Assembly: GCF_004363095.1 (NCBI RefSeq)
Contig: NZ_SNYO01000006.1
Location: 236,627 to 300,626 of the forward strand
Reading direction: 5' to 3'
From: Actinomycetospora succinea
GTDB taxonomy: Bacteria; Actinomycetota; Actinomycetes; Mycobacteriales; Pseudonocardiaceae
DNA: 64,000 nucleotides
Position 1 is the stretch's first letter. Every line of letters starts with the position of its first letter. This document shows positions 40,407 to 53,205 of the stretch, piece after piece. Both the position numbers and the translations under genes were made by a program. Under the pieces are notes generated by a model. The model did no database searches. It was not told the origin of the DNA and saw nothing but the letters and a program-made list of their open reading frames with translations.

Positions 40407-41083
40407 GCGACGGACGCATCGACCTCGACAGCATCGCGTGGGACTGGCGGCCCGGCGCGCAGGACATCGCCCCGAGCGGCCGTTCCATCGAGTCGTCGAG
40501 CTTCACCGACCGGGAGGTCGCCGAACGGAGCGTCGCCGACAACCTCGCCGGCAACGCCGCTCTCGTCCGCTCCTGGCTCGCCACGGCTCGCCCGACACTC
40601 GGCGTCACGTGGGAGCACGGCGCCGCCACCGGGCGCCACGTGCCGAAGTGGGCGGAGACCGCCGCCGACATCGTCGACGTCACCTCCTCGCTGGCGCTGC
40701 TGCGCCGGGACCCGTCGATGCCCGAGGGGTTCCACGTGCACACTGCCTACCCGGTGCCGTCGCGCCGGTTCGAGGGCGCGGACCCGACAGCGGCGGAGTG
40801 GCAGGCGCTCGCGGGCCTGTTCACCGGCTACCTCCACCAGGACGTGGGCGACGACCACGGGTCGGTCGAGGGCGGGCTCGAGGCGTTCGCGCGGGAGTGG
40901 CCGCACGACGACGTCTGGGCGGCGACGGGCCAGGCTCAGCACCTGCTGGAGCGCTTCGGTTCCGAGGACGCCACGCGGGCCGCCGCGGAGTCGCTGGGCC
41001 TGGAGTACCACCCGCCGTCGACAGGCCAGTCGTACCGGCGCTGGCTGGGCGACGTGCAGCAGATCCTCTGGCGGGCCACGTGA
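40403..41083 (+). CDS. Fusion of a truncated RNase A-like toxin domain and an immunity domain
   Basis: 226 residues, overlapping the immunity gene by four bases. Residues about 20-120 align with the toxin C-terminus (ESSSFTDREVAERSV..., DPSMPEGFHVHTAYPVPS) but lack the GGHTL/KKAH block that holds both catalytic histidines, so RNase activity is unlikely. Residues about 130-226 align with the immunity protein (AGLFTGYLHQD, GLEYHPPSTG). The protein may be a decoy, an alternative immunity protein, or the remains of an old toxin-immunity pair fused by deletion. It is under the same translation unit as the live pair. Confidence 0.85.
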   Translation: MSDGRIDLDSIAWDWRPGAQDIAPSGRSIESSSFTDREVAERSVADNLAGNAALVRSWLATARPTLGVTWEHGAATGRHVPKWAETAADIVDVTSSLALLRRDPSMPEGFHVHTAYPVPSRRFEGADPTAAEWQALAGLFTGYLHQDVGDDHGSVEGGLEAFAREWPHDDVWAATGQAQHLLERFGSEDATRAAAESLGLEYHPPSTGQSYRRWLGDVQQILWRAT

Positions 41084-41413
41084 CCGTGCAGGTGAAGCGG
41101 GTGCGCGAGGAGCGGGCCGACGGCGACGGCACGCGGGTGCTCGTCGACCGCCTCTGGCCGCGCGGGGTCGCCAAGGCCGACGCCGACCACGATTCCTGGC
41201 TGCGCGACGTCGCCCCGAGCAGCGAGCTACGCAAGTGGTTCGGCCACGACCCCGCGAAGTACGACGAGTTCGCCCGCCGCTACCGCGCCGAGCTGGACGA
41301 GGAGCCCGCCGCGTCGGCGCTCGCGTCGCTGCGCGACACGGCGGGCCCGCTCACCCTGCTGACCGCGACCAGGGACACGGACCACAGCCACGCCCGTGTC
41401 CTGGCCGACGTTC

Positions 41414-41433
<20 letters not shown>
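41080..41433 (+). CDS. DUF488-family protein
   Basis: 117 residues from GTG 41080, overlapping the previous stop (GTGA). The pattern is complete: VKRVREERADGDGTRVLVDR, LWPRGVAKADA, WLRDVAPSSELRKWFGHDP and LLTATRD. DUF488 proteins are small soluble proteins of unknown role found across bacteria. Its coupling to the toxin cassette may be accidental. It converges with the aldehyde dehydrogenase gene and overlaps its end by 20 bases. Confidence 0.9.
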
Positions 41434-42844
<1,411 letters not shown>

Positions 42845-42878
42845 GACCCCACCCTGCCCGACGGGGCGACGTCCTCGC

Positions 42879-42898
42879 CCGTGTGACCTACCGTGTGA
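42879..42898. promoter_or_regulatory. CCGTGTGA direct repeats in divergent promoter region
   Basis: CCGTGTGA occurs at 42879-42886 and 42891-42898, a 12-base period, in the 82-base gap between the divergent aldehyde dehydrogenase and PhyH genes. The spacing fits one helical turn and suggests a regulator site, though it is short enough to occur by chance. Confidence 0.35.
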
Positions 42899-42926
42899 GG
42901 ACGGACACACAGCGTGGAGGTCCCAC

Positions 42927-43823
42927 ATGCTCACCGACGAGATCCGACGCACGCCCGCCAAGGTGCTCACCGAGGAGCAGCGCGAGTCGTACTGGGCGAA
43001 CGGCTACCTGCTGCTCGAGCGCCTGATCCCCGAGGAGTGGCTCGAGCGCCTGCGCGCCGCCACCGACGAGATGGTGGAGCGCAGCCGGTCGCTGACCGCC
43101 TCGGACCGGGTCTTCGACCTCGAGCCCGACCACACCGCCGACGCCCCGCGCCTGCGCCGCGTCACCAGTCCCGTCGACCAGCACCCCGACTACTGGGCCT
43201 ACGCCCGCGACGCGGTGCTCGCCGACGTCGCCGCCGACCTCGTCGGGCCCGACGTCGCCTTTCACCACTCGAAGCTCAACTTCAAGTGGGCGCGGGGCGG
43301 CGCCGAGGTCAAGTGGCACCAGGACATCCAGTACTGGCCGCACACCAACTACACGCCGCTGACCTTCGGCACGTACCTGTACGACTGCGGCATGGAGCAG
43401 GGCCCGCTCGGCGTCCTGCCCGGCAGCCACGACGGCCCGCTCCACGACCTCTACGGCGACGACGGCGCCTGGGCCGGCGCGCTGAGCAGCCGCGACGCCG
43501 CCGGGCTCGACACCGACCGCACCGTGTACCTGCCCGGCCCCGCCGGCTCGGTGACGATCCACAACTGCCGCACCGCGCACCACTCCGCGGCCAACGACTC
43601 GCCGATCGGGCGCCCGCTGCTGCTCAACGTCTACAAGGCCGCGGACGCCTTCCCGTACACCGCGAACCCGCTGCCCTCGAGCCACGCCGAGGAGGTCGTG
43701 CGCGGCGAGCGGGCGCGCTGGGCGCACCACGACCCGCGGCCGTGCCTGATCCCGCCGGACTGGTCGGGCGGCTACACGAGCCTGTTCGCCCTGCAGCAGA
43801 ACGAGGCGCCGGCGTCGATGTGA
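42927..43823 (+). CDS. Phytanoyl-CoA dioxygenase (PhyH) family oxygenase
   Basis: 298 residues from ATG 42927 with GGAGG upstream. The iron site is His-x-Asp in WHQDIQYWPH and a distal His in NCRTAHHSA. FKWARGGAEVKWHQD and GSHDGPLHDLY match the 2-oxoglutarate-dependent PhyH fold; RPLLLNVYKAAD carries the Arg for 2-oxoglutarate. It hydroxylates a small molecule using Fe(II), O2 and 2-oxoglutarate. Its divergence from an aldehyde dehydrogenase suggests a joint degradative or modifying route. Confidence 0.88.
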   Translation: MLTDEIRRTPAKVLTEEQRESYWANGYLLLERLIPEEWLERLRAATDEMVERSRSLTASDRVFDLEPDHTADAPRLRRVTSPVDQHPDYWAYARDAVLADVAADLVGPDVAFHHSKLNFKWARGGAEVKWHQDIQYWPHTNYTPLTFGTYLYDCGMEQGPLGVLPGSHDGPLHDLYGDDGAWAGALSSRDAAGLDTDRTVYLPGPAGSVTIHNCRTAHHSAANDSPIGRPLLLNVYKAADAFPYTANPLPSSHAEEVVRGERARWAHHDPRPCLIPPDWSGGYTSLFALQQNEAPASM

Positions 43824-43842
43824 CGCCGGCGCCCGGACGACG

Positions 43843-44451
43843 TCAGTCGAACTTGAGCTCCGTGTCGCGGGTGCGCTTGAGCTCGTAGAAGTACTCGTAC
43901 CCGGCGAGGAGCTTGGCGCCGTCGAAGATCTGGCCTGCCTGCTCGCCCTTGGGGATGCGGGTCATGACCGGGCCGAAGTACGCCGAGCCCTCGACGTGGA
44001 TGACCGGCGTGCCGACGTCCATGCCCACGGGGTCCATGCCCTCGTGGTGGCTCTTCTTCAGGGCCTCGTCGTAGTCGGTCGACGTGGCGGCCTGGGCCAG
44101 CGAGTCCGGCAGGCCGACCTCGGCGAGCGACTTCGCGATCACGTCGTCGAAGTCCTTGTTGCCCTCGTTGTGGATCTTCGTGCCCATCGCGGTGTACAGC
44201 GGGGCGAGGATCTCGTCGCCGTGCGCCTGCGCGGCGGCGATCGCGACGCGGACGGGCTTCCAGCCCTCGTCCATCATCGACTGGTACTTCTCGTCGAGCT
44301 CACGGCCCGAGTTGAGCACCGACAGGCTCATGACGTGCCAGTGCGTCTCCACGTCACGCACCTTCTCGACCTCGAGCATCCAGCGCGAGGTGATCCAGGC
44401 GAACGGGCACAGCGGGTCGAACCAGAAATCGACGCGGGTCTTGTCTGCCAT
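43843..44451 (-). CDS. DsbA-family oxidoreductase, Rv2466c-like (mycothiol-linked)
   Basis: 202 residues from ATG 44451. The active-site region is [15 protein letters not shown]: the nucleophilic Cys is kept but the second Cys of the CPWC motif in M. tuberculosis Rv2466c is Ala here. The rest ([32 protein letters not shown]) follows that protein closely. Rv2466c is a mycothiol-dependent nitroreductase/oxidoreductase. With one Cys this copy likely uses a monothiol mechanism with mycothiol. The divergent pepN gene is the same neighbour as in M. tuberculosis. Confidence 0.9.
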   Translation of the reverse strand: MADKTRVDFWFDPLCPFAWITSRWMLEVEKVRDVETHWHVMSLSVLNSGRELDEKYQSMMDEGWKPVRVAIAAAQAHGDEILAPLYTAMGTKIHNEGNKDFDDVIAKSLAEVGLPDSLAQAATSTDYDEALKKSHHEGMDPVGMDVGTPVIHVEGSAYFGPVMTRIPKGEQAGQIFDGAKLLAGYEYFYELKRTRDTELKFD

Positions 44452-44574
44452 GACGGTCGGGTTCCCTTCTCGGAGGTCCTCATCCGTGGCAACCCCGGCG
44501 ATGGGCTGTGATGTTCCCGCAGGGCGATGGTCCGGCTCCGCTGCGCTGCGCGTCCGCGGCCGTAGGGTGGCGCC

Positions 44575-47145
<2,571 letters not shown>

Positions 47146-47159
47146 GGCCCGGCCAGACG

Positions 47160-47208
47160 AACGAACGGCGCCCTCGCTGCTTCCGTAGCAGCGAGAGCGC
47201 CGTTCGTT
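47160..47208. terminator. Bidirectional hairpin terminator
   Basis: Arms 47160-47181 and 47187-47208 pair over 21 of 22 positions (AACGAACGGCGC... with ...GCGCCGTTCGTT) around loop TCCGT, followed by T and CTCG. It sits between the convergent pepN and DUF5130 genes and probably ends both transcripts. Confidence 0.72.
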
Positions 47209-47253
47209 TCTCGAGGCGAGGCGCGGACGGGCGCACCGATGCCGCCGGACGTC

Positions 47254-47784
47254 CTAGTGGTGCGCGTGGCCCGCCTGGTCGGCGAGCATCGTGAGGCCCT
47301 CGACCATGCCGCCGACGAGGTCGGACTCCTTGAACGAGGCGACCATGCTCATCACCGCGAGCTTGGCGCCGCGGTCGTCGATGCGGCGGCTGGACTCGGC
47401 GCCGGTGACGATCTCCACGACGCGCTCGCCCGGGGACACGGCGACCACGACCGCCTCGGCGGCGGTGTCGCCGAGCGAGGCGTGCAGCTCCTCGGCGCGC
47501 TCGCGCGAGCGGGTGCCGAGCGCGCCCACCCAGAGCGTGAACAGCAGCCCGGTCTCGCGGCACGCCAGCGTCAGGGCCTCGTCGAGACGCGAGAGCTGGG
47601 ACGCGGAGAACGGCGTGCGCGAGTCCTCGGCGAGCACGTCGGTCGCCTCGGAGATCCGCCCGGAGGCGGTGGCGACGCGCGCCTGGCCGTAGACCGGGTC
47701 CTCGAGGACGCCGGGTCCCTGGGTCAGCCGGGTGGTCTGGCCCGGCGCATCCTGACCGGCGGGGACGACCTCACCACGTGCCAC
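47254..47784 (-). CDS. DUF5130-family protein (Rv2468c-like)
   Basis: 176 residues from GTG 47784. It has the DUF5130 features TPFSASQLSRLDEALTLACRETGLLFTLWVG and the later EAVVVAVSPGERVVEIVTG and DLVGGMVEGL. The fold is probably TPM-like, but no catalytic residues are known. Gene order next to pepN and the HNH gene matches Rv2467-Rv2469c. It overlaps the next small membrane gene by 14 bases. Confidence 0.85.
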   Translation of the reverse strand: MARGEVVPAGQDAPGQTTRLTQGPGVLEDPVYGQARVATASGRISEATDVLAEDSRTPFSASQLSRLDEALTLACRETGLLFTLWVGALGTRSRERAEELHASLGDTAAEAVVVAVSPGERVVEIVTGAESSRRIDDRGAKLAVMSMVASFKESDLVGGMVEGLTMLADQAGHAHH

Positions 47785-48016
47785 GAGCGCCTCCTCGGGC
47801 GGTGTGCTCGGCGGCCGCGCCGGCGGGCACGGCCTCGACGGTGGGGCCGGCGACGCCCGAGCCCCGGGGGTTGCCCATCCACCACAACGGCTCGTGGTCC
47901 CACGAATCGCCGGAGCGGTAGCGCGCGCCGCGCGACGACGGGCGGACGAGGGTCATGAGGGCGATGAGGCCGATGCCCCCGATCGACGTCACGCCGTAGA
48001 GCAGGAAGGTGGTCAT
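47771..48016 (-). CDS. Small membrane protein
   Basis: 81 residues from ATG 48016 (48034 upstream possible). One N-terminal helix (MTTFLLYGVTSIGGIGLIALMTLV) is followed by a hydrophilic part with DSWDHEPLWWMGNP, suggesting a short membrane-anchored protein. It overlaps the DUF5130 gene start by 14 bases and is probably made with it; M. tuberculosis has a small gene at the same place. Function unknown. Confidence 0.68.
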   Translation of the reverse strand: MTTFLLYGVTSIGGIGLIALMTLVRPSSRGARYRSGDSWDHEPLWWMGNPRGSGVAGPTVEAVPAGAAAEHTARGGARGTW

Positions 48017-48077
48017 CGGGCTCACGCGCTGCACCGTAGTGGATCGCGTCGACGACGTCCCGTCGTAGGAGGCCCTC

Positions 48078-49484
48078 TCACACCTCGGGCGGACGACGGT
48101 CCGCCCAGGGCCGCGCCGCCTCCAGCTCGGCGGCCAGTCCGAGCAGCGCCGACTCCTCCCCGCGCCGCCCCCGCAGCGCCACCCCGATCGGCAGGTCGCC
48201 CGCCCACCCCAGCGGCAGCGAGATCGCCGGCTCGCCGGTGAGGTTGGCGATCGCGTTCCACGGCGTGAAGGCGATCTGGCGGGCGAAGTCGTCGGCGGGG
48301 TCGCCGGTCTCGGTGAACCACCCGATCGGGCGCGGCGGCAGCGCGACGGTCGGCGTCAGGACGGCGTCGTAGCCGGCGCGCTCAGCGACGAACGCGCGCG
48401 TGAGCACCTGCACCGTGTGCAGGGCCGTCATCGCCGCCGCCCCGTCGACCGCCCGGCCCTCGGCCCGCAGGTGGCGGGTCAGCGGCTGCAGGCGGGGCTC
48501 GTCGGCGGGGTCGACGGGGTCGCCGAGCGAGAGCACCCGCCACAGCGTCAGGAACGCGGCGACGCCCTCGTCGGGCAGGCGGAACGTCACCGGCTCGACC
48601 TCGTGCCCGAGCTCCGCGAGCAGCGCCCCGACGTCCTCGGCGGCACCGCGGCACGCGGGGTCGACCTCGACGCCGTCCAGCGGCGGGTCCACGGCCAGCG
48701 CGATCCGGCGCCGCGGCGACGGCGCGGCGAGCCCGCCGAGGTACCCGCCCGCGGGCGGCGCCGCCGGCACGAACGGCTCCCCCGGCGACGCCAGGGCCAT
48801 CGCGTCGAGCAGCGCGGCGGCGTCGGCGACGGTGCGGGCGAGCGGGCCGTGCACCGACAGGCCCGCGGGGTCGCCGCCCGCGGGCCCGGCGGGGACGCGC
48901 CCGCGCGTCGTCTTCAGGCCGACGAGGCCGCACACCGAGGCGGGGATGCGGATCGAGCCGCCGCCGTCGGTGCCGTGCGCGACGGGCAGGATGCCGGCCG
49001 CGACCGCGGCGGCCGCCCCGCCCGAGGACCCGCCCGCCGAACGCGTCCGGTCCCACGGGGTCACGGCGGGCGGCGCCCCGGCGGGCTCGGTGTAGCAGGG
49101 CAGCCCGAACTCGGGCACCGCGGTCTTGCCGATGCTGATCGTCCCGGCGCCGCGCAGCAGGCCGACGACGTCGTCGTCGCGGTCCGGGACCCACCCGTCG
49201 TAGATCACCGAGCCCCGGCCGGTCGGCACACCGGCGGTCGCGGTCAGGTCCTTGATCGCCGTCGGGACACCGGACAGCGGCCCGGCCCCGTCCACCCCGG
49301 CGAGGTCGACCGCGCGGGCCGCGTCGCGGGCGCGCTCCGGCGTCAGCACCGTGAACGCCCCCAGCGCGGGACCGAGGCGTTCGGCGCGCGCGAGCGCCGC
49401 GTCGACGACCTCGAGGGCCGTGAGGTCGCCGCGCCGCACCGCGGCGGCGGTCTCGAGGGCGCTCAGCTCGTGGAGATCGCTCAC
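48078..49484 (-). CDS. Amidase signature enzyme
   Basis: 468 residues from GTG 49484. The amidase catalytic triad Ser-cisSer-Lys is visible: AIKDLTATAGVPTGRGS (Lys), SAGGSSGGAAAAVAAG (Ser-Ser), and DGGGSIRIPASVCGLVGLK. It hydrolyses an amide bond in a small molecule or peptide. It is not found at the corresponding place in M. tuberculosis, so it may be a local addition. Confidence 0.92.
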   Translation of the reverse strand: MSDLHELSALETAAAVRRGDLTALEVVDAALARAERLGPALGAFTVLTPERARDAARAVDLAGVDGAGPLSGVPTAIKDLTATAGVPTGRGSVIYDGWVPDRDDDVVGLLRGAGTISIGKTAVPEFGLPCYTEPAGAPPAVTPWDRTRSAGGSSGGAAAAVAAGILPVAHGTDGGGSIRIPASVCGLVGLKTTRGRVPAGPAGGDPAGLSVHGPLARTVADAAALLDAMALASPGEPFVPAAPPAGGYLGGLAAPSPRRRIALAVDPPLDGVEVDPACRGAAEDVGALLAELGHEVEPVTFRLPDEGVAAFLTLWRVLSLGDPVDPADEPRLQPLTRHLRAEGRAVDGAAAMTALHTVQVLTRAFVAERAGYDAVLTPTVALPPRPIGWFTETGDPADDFARQIAFTPWNAIANLTGEPAISLPLGWAGDLPIGVALRGRRGEESALLGLAAELEAARPWADRRPPEV

Positions 49485-49524
49485 GGTTGCCCCATGCTGC
49501 CCTACGCACGGGGCACAGGCCGTG

Positions 49525-50220
49525 TCAGGCGGCCGTCTCCCCCAGGTACGGCAGCCAGAGCGGGTCGGCGTCGACGAGCCCGGCGAGCAGGCGCCAGTGC
49601 CGCCCCCGGGGCGCGGTCGGCATGGTGCGCAGCGGCCAGCCGAGCTCGGCGAGCAGCTTGTCGGCCTTGCGGTGGTTGCACCGCGCGCAGCAGGCCACGC
49701 AGTTCTCCCACGTGTGCGTGCCGCCGCGGCTGCGCGGGACCACGTGGTCGATGGTCTCGGCACGCCCGCCGCAGTAGGCGCACCGGAACCGGTCGCGGTG
49801 CATGAGGGCGGCCCGAGTCAGCGGCACCCGCGCCCGGTAGGGCACGCGGACGTAGGTGCGCAGCCGGATGACGGACGGGACCTCGACCGACCCGGTGGCG
49901 GAGTGCAGCACCAGCCCGGCGGCGTCGCCGTGCACCACCTCGGCCTTGCCGCAGACCAGCAGCACGATCGCGCGCCGGAGGGGCAGCGCGGTGAGGGGCT
50001 CGAAGGTGGCGTTGAGGAGCAGGACCCGGCGGCGACCCCACGGCGGCGTCGCCAGCGGCGGGGCGGGGGGCTCGTCCGGGTCGGAGATGTCCGGGGGGAG
50101 AGGGGGAGCGACGGTCAGTTCGGGGACGGGATCGGGAGGGTCGGACGCGCCGCGCGGCGCGTGGGTGGGCGGGACCTCGCTGACCAGCGGAGTCACGCTG
50201 CCGGGTTGTCGTTCGTGCAC
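49525..50220 (-). CDS. HNH endonuclease (Rv2469c-like)
   Basis: 231 residues from GTG 50220 (GGAGG seven bases upstream). A Pro-rich N-terminal 75 residues precede the domain: RVLLLNATFEPLTALPLRRA, then the HNH core with CAYCGGRAETIDHVVPRSRGG, THTWENCVACCARCNHRKADKL. Cysteines form the zinc site. This actinobacterial HNH family is chromosomal and conserved; the substrate DNA is unknown. Order matches Rv2469c. Confidence 0.9.
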   Translation of the reverse strand: MHERQPGSVTPLVSEVPPTHAPRGASDPPDPVPELTVAPPLPPDISDPDEPPAPPLATPPWGRRRVLLLNATFEPLTALPLRRAIVLLVCGKAEVVHGDAAGLVLHSATGSVEVPSVIRLRTYVRVPYRARVPLTRAALMHRDRFRCAYCGGRAETIDHVVPRSRGGTHTWENCVACCARCNHRKADKLLAELGWPLRTMPTAPRGRHWRLLAGLVDADPLWLPYLGETAA

Positions 50221-50384
50221 ACGACCACCTCCCGCCGAGTTGGGCCTAGTCGACCACACAACGGGCCCGATCGCACCTGTGTTCTCACCGACCGCACCCA
50301 CGCGTCACCGGCCCGTCACCAGGGCGGCGGCGGGCCCGCAGGGGACAGGAGCCGCCGGGAGGGCGTCCTCTACCGTCGAGCAAC

Positions 50385-51452
50385 GTGAGCGTGCCGTTGC
50401 CGACGCCCCCTCCGGCCACCCCGACCCCCGAGCCGGCGCACGACTTCTCGTCGCCGCTCTCGCTGCCGTCGCAGCCGCCAGCCTGCGCCACGGACGCGGG
50501 CTCGCTGTGCCAGCGGGTCTACGAGCTCACGCAGACCGACTGGCTCTCCCGCTCGGCCGACGAGCTGCTCACGCACCTCGTCGTGGTGGTGCTGATCATC
50601 GTGGTCGCGGTCGTGCTGCGGTTCGCGGTCCACCGCGCGATCGGGCGCCTGACCAACGGCGCCCGCGAGGGCCGGGTCCCGGCGCTGCTGCGGCCCCTGC
50701 GCGACCGCGCGGTGCGGACCATCCGGGACGCCGCCCCGCTCATGGTCGAGCGGCGCACGCAGCGCGCCCAGGCGATCGGCTCGGTGCTGCGGTCGTTCTC
50801 GACGATCCTGATCTACGGCGTCGCGTTCGTGCTGATCCTGGGCGAGTTCGGCGTCAACCTCGCCCCGATCATCGCCTCGGCCGGCATCGTCGGTGTCGCC
50901 ATCGGGTTCGGCGCGCAGAACCTCGTCCGCGACTTCCTGTCCGGCATCTTCATGATGCTCGAGGACCAGTACGGGGTCGGCGACGTCGTCGACCTCGGCG
51001 AGGCCACCGGCACCGTCGAGGCCGTCGGCCTGCGGGTGACGACGCTGCGCGACATCGCCGGGACCGTCTGGTACGTCCGCAACGGCGAGGTGCTGCGCGT
51101 CGGCAACTCCAGCCAGGGCTACTCGGTGGCCGTCGTCGACATCCCCGTCGGGCACAGCGCCGACGTCGACGAGGCCCTGGAGATCGCCGAGCGCGCGGCG
51201 AACGCCGAGTGCGCCGAGCCCAAGATCGCCGGCAAGGTGATCGCCCCGCCGGACATGCTCGGCGTCCAGTCGGTCACCGCCGAGGGCGTGCTCATCCGGC
51301 TCACCATCAAGACCCGCCCCGGCGAGCAGTGGGCCGTCCAGCGCGCCGTCGCCGCCGAGATCAAGACCCAGCTCGACGCCGAGGGCGTGCCCGCGCCGTA
51401 CCCGTTCGCGGGGCGTCCGGGCGTCGCGGGACCGGGCACACCGGCGGTGTGA
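50385..51452 (+). CDS. Small-conductance mechanosensitive channel (MscS family)
   Basis: 355 residues from GTG 50385. Two or three helices (about 63-80, 140-157, 165-185) are followed by the MscS pore and beta domain: [39 protein letters not shown] and [24 protein letters not shown]. The N-terminal 55 residues are Pro-rich and unlike most MscS. It releases solutes on hypo-osmotic shock. A C-terminal alpha/beta domain ends at VPAPYPFAG. Confidence 0.9.
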   Translation: MSVPLPTPPPATPTPEPAHDFSSPLSLPSQPPACATDAGSLCQRVYELTQTDWLSRSADELLTHLVVVVLIIVVAVVLRFAVHRAIGRLTNGAREGRVPALLRPLRDRAVRTIRDAAPLMVERRTQRAQAIGSVLRSFSTILIYGVAFVLILGEFGVNLAPIIASAGIVGVAIGFGAQNLVRDFLSGIFMMLEDQYGVGDVVDLGEATGTVEAVGLRVTTLRDIAGTVWYVRNGEVLRVGNSSQGYSVAVVDIPVGHSADVDEALEIAERAANAECAEPKIAGKVIAPPDMLGVQSVTAEGVLIRLTIKTRPGEQWAVQRAVAAEIKTQLDAEGVPAPYPFAGRPGVAGPGTPAV

Positions 51453-51489
51453 CTCCACCTGCCCGGACCGGATCTGGGACGGTGGTGGG

Positions 51490-51888
51490 GTGAGCGCACC
51501 ACAGGCCGGTCGACCCGACACGTTCTACGAGGCCGTGGGCGGGCACGAGACGTTCGTGGCGATCGTGCACCGCTTCTACGAGCAGGTCGCCGACGACCCG
51601 GTCCTTCGTCCCCTCTACCCCGAGGAGGACCTGGGCCCGGCCGAGCAGCGGCTGCTGATGTTCCTCGAGCAGTACTGGGGCGGCCCGCAGACCTACTCCC
51701 ACCAGCGTGGGCACCCCCGCCTGCGCATGCGGCACGGCCCGTTCCCCATCGGGCCGCTCGAGCGCGACGCGTGGCTGCGCTGCATGCGCGTCGCCGTCGA
51801 CGAGGCGAACCTCCCCGAGGAGCGCCGGCGCCAGATGTGGGAGTACTTCGAGATGGCGGCGACGAGCATGATGAACAAGGCGTGGTGA
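51490..51888 (+). CDS. glbO: Group II truncated haemoglobin (GlbO, Rv2470-like)
   Basis: 132 residues from GTG 51490. The haemoglobin fold residues are Phe/Tyr in [30 protein letters not shown] (proximal His in RMRH and Trp in the G helix region) and [11 protein letters not shown]. It binds O2 and NO and protects against nitrosative stress. The gene directly follows MscS and precedes the hydrolase. Confidence 0.93.
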   Translation: MSAPQAGRPDTFYEAVGGHETFVAIVHRFYEQVADDPVLRPLYPEEDLGPAEQRLLMFLEQYWGGPQTYSHQRGHPRLRMRHGPFPIGPLERDAWLRCMRVAVDEANLPEERRRQMWEYFEMAATSMMNKAW

Positions 51889-51898
51889 CGACGGAGCG

Positions 51899-52591
51899 AT
51901 GGTGGACAACCCCCTGCAGAACGTCACGTTCCCCTCGAACGGACGGACCGCCCACGGCTACCTGGCGCTGCCGGAGTCGGGCTCCGGGCCCGGCGTCGTG
52001 GTGATCCAGGAGTGGTGGGGCCTGACCGCCCACATCGCCGACGTCGCTCACCGCCTCGCGGCCGAGGGGTTCGTCGCCCTCGCGCCCGACCTGTACGGCG
52101 GCGCCACCACCCACGACGCCGACGAGGCCGGGCGGCTCATGCAGGAGCTGCCCGTCGATCAAGCGGCCACCGACCTCGCCGGTGCCGTCGACTTCCTGCT
52201 CGGCCACGAGGCCGTCACGGGGGACAAGGTCGGCGCCGTCGGGTTCTGCATGGGCGGCGGCTTCGTCCTCGTGCTCGCGGCGCAGCAGGGCGACAAGATC
52301 GGTGCCGCCGTGCCGTTCTACGGCGTGCTGGGCGAGGACTACCCGAGCTTCGCGAACCTGACGGCGCCGCTGCTCGGCCACTTCGGCGAGGAGGACGAGA
52401 TGGCCCCTCCCGAGGCCGTCGAGGAGCTCGCCGAGCGGATCGAGGACGAGTCCGGCGTGACCCCCGACTTCCGCATCTACCCGTCCGGGCACGCGTTCTT
52501 CAACGAGGAGAACCACCTGGGCACCTACGACCCGGAGCAGGCCCTCAAGGCCTGGAGCGCCACGCGCGACTTCCTGCGCGCGAACCTCTGA
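51899..52591 (+). CDS. Dienelactone-hydrolase-family protein
   Basis: 230 residues from ATG 51899. The nucleophile Cys is in GFCMGGGFVL, the Asp in ADVVH-like region and the His in SGHAFFNEENH. The Trp-Gly WWGLTAHIAD segment near residue 40 is typical. It cleaves small lactones or esters. It sits 10 bases after glbO and converges with a gene of unknown function across a palindrome. Confidence 0.9.
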   Translation: MVDNPLQNVTFPSNGRTAHGYLALPESGSGPGVVVIQEWWGLTAHIADVAHRLAAEGFVALAPDLYGGATTHDADEAGRLMQELPVDQAATDLAGAVDFLLGHEAVTGDKVGAVGFCMGGGFVLVLAAQQGDKIGAAVPFYGVLGEDYPSFANLTAPLLGHFGEEDEMAPPEAVEELAERIEDESGVTPDFRIYPSGHAFFNEENHLGTYDPEQALKAWSATRDFLRANL

Positions 52592-52594
52592 CCC

Positions 52595-52638
52595 ATGTGA
52601 GCGGAATTCCCGGTCATAGCCGGGAATTTCGCTCACAT
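52595..52638. repeat. 19-base palindrome, copy 3 of the repeat family
   Basis: ATGTGAGCGGAATTCCCGG (52595-52613) and 52620-52638 pair over 18 of 19 positions around loop TCATAG. It resembles copies at 22683 and 22743 in its outer ATGTGAGCG and central CATAG. It lies between convergent genes and its right arm contains the stop codon of the gene on the minus strand (52633-52635). Confidence 0.82.
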
Positions 52639-53205
52639 GAGGACGGTGAGGGCGGGGCGGCGGTGACGGACGACCGCGGCGCGGCCGGCGTCGAGCCGCA
52701 TCCACGCCCCGTCGTCCGAGAGCGCCACGGGCACGGCCGCGCCGCCCTCCGGCCACCCCATCCCCGCGACGGCGACGACGCAGCGGGCCGGCACGCGCAC
52801 GCCGTCGGCCTCCCACGCGGTGGCGTCGAGCCCCGCCGCGTCGGTGCGGGCGACGACGGCGTCGATCTCGTCCGCCCGGATCTCCCCGATCACGTCCCAC
52901 CCCACCCCGGCGGGCAGGTCGCCCCGCCAGCGGTCGTCGACCGCCCGGCCCGGGTCGACCTCGGGGGCGTCGACGACCGACAGCGCCGCGAGCAGGTCCG
53001 ACGCCATCACCGTCACGTCGGCGGGCTCGACACGGCCCGGCGCCGCCGTGGTCACGAGCACCGCGAACGGCGTGGCGGCCCACAGCGCCACCGTGTCGCC
53101 GGCCGCGCGGAGCCGCACCACCGCCGCCGGGTCGAGCCGCACGACACGGGCGACGACGTCGGCGAGCGCCGCCCGGTCGGCGGCCGCCGGGACCGCGAGG
53201 CTCAT
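52633..53205 (-). CDS. Conserved protein of unknown function (Rv2474c-like position)
   Basis: 190 residues from ATG 53205. Mostly alpha/beta with several VALWAATPF-type strands and an Asp/Arg-rich centre; no catalytic motif recognised. Its place between the hydrolase/globin genes and the thioesterase is that of Rv2474c in M. tuberculosis; assignment by synteny. It overlaps the thioesterase start by four bases, so the two are co-translated. Its last codons lie inside the palindrome. Confidence 0.7.
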   Translation of the reverse strand: MSLAVPAAADRAALADVVARVVRLDPAAVVRLRAAGDTVALWAATPFAVLVTTAAPGRVEPADVTVMASDLLAALSVVDAPEVDPGRAVDDRWRGDLPAGVGWDVIGEIRADEIDAVVARTDAAGLDATAWEADGVRVPARCVVAVAGMGWPEGGAAVPVALSDDGAWMRLDAGRAAVVRHRRPALTVLM

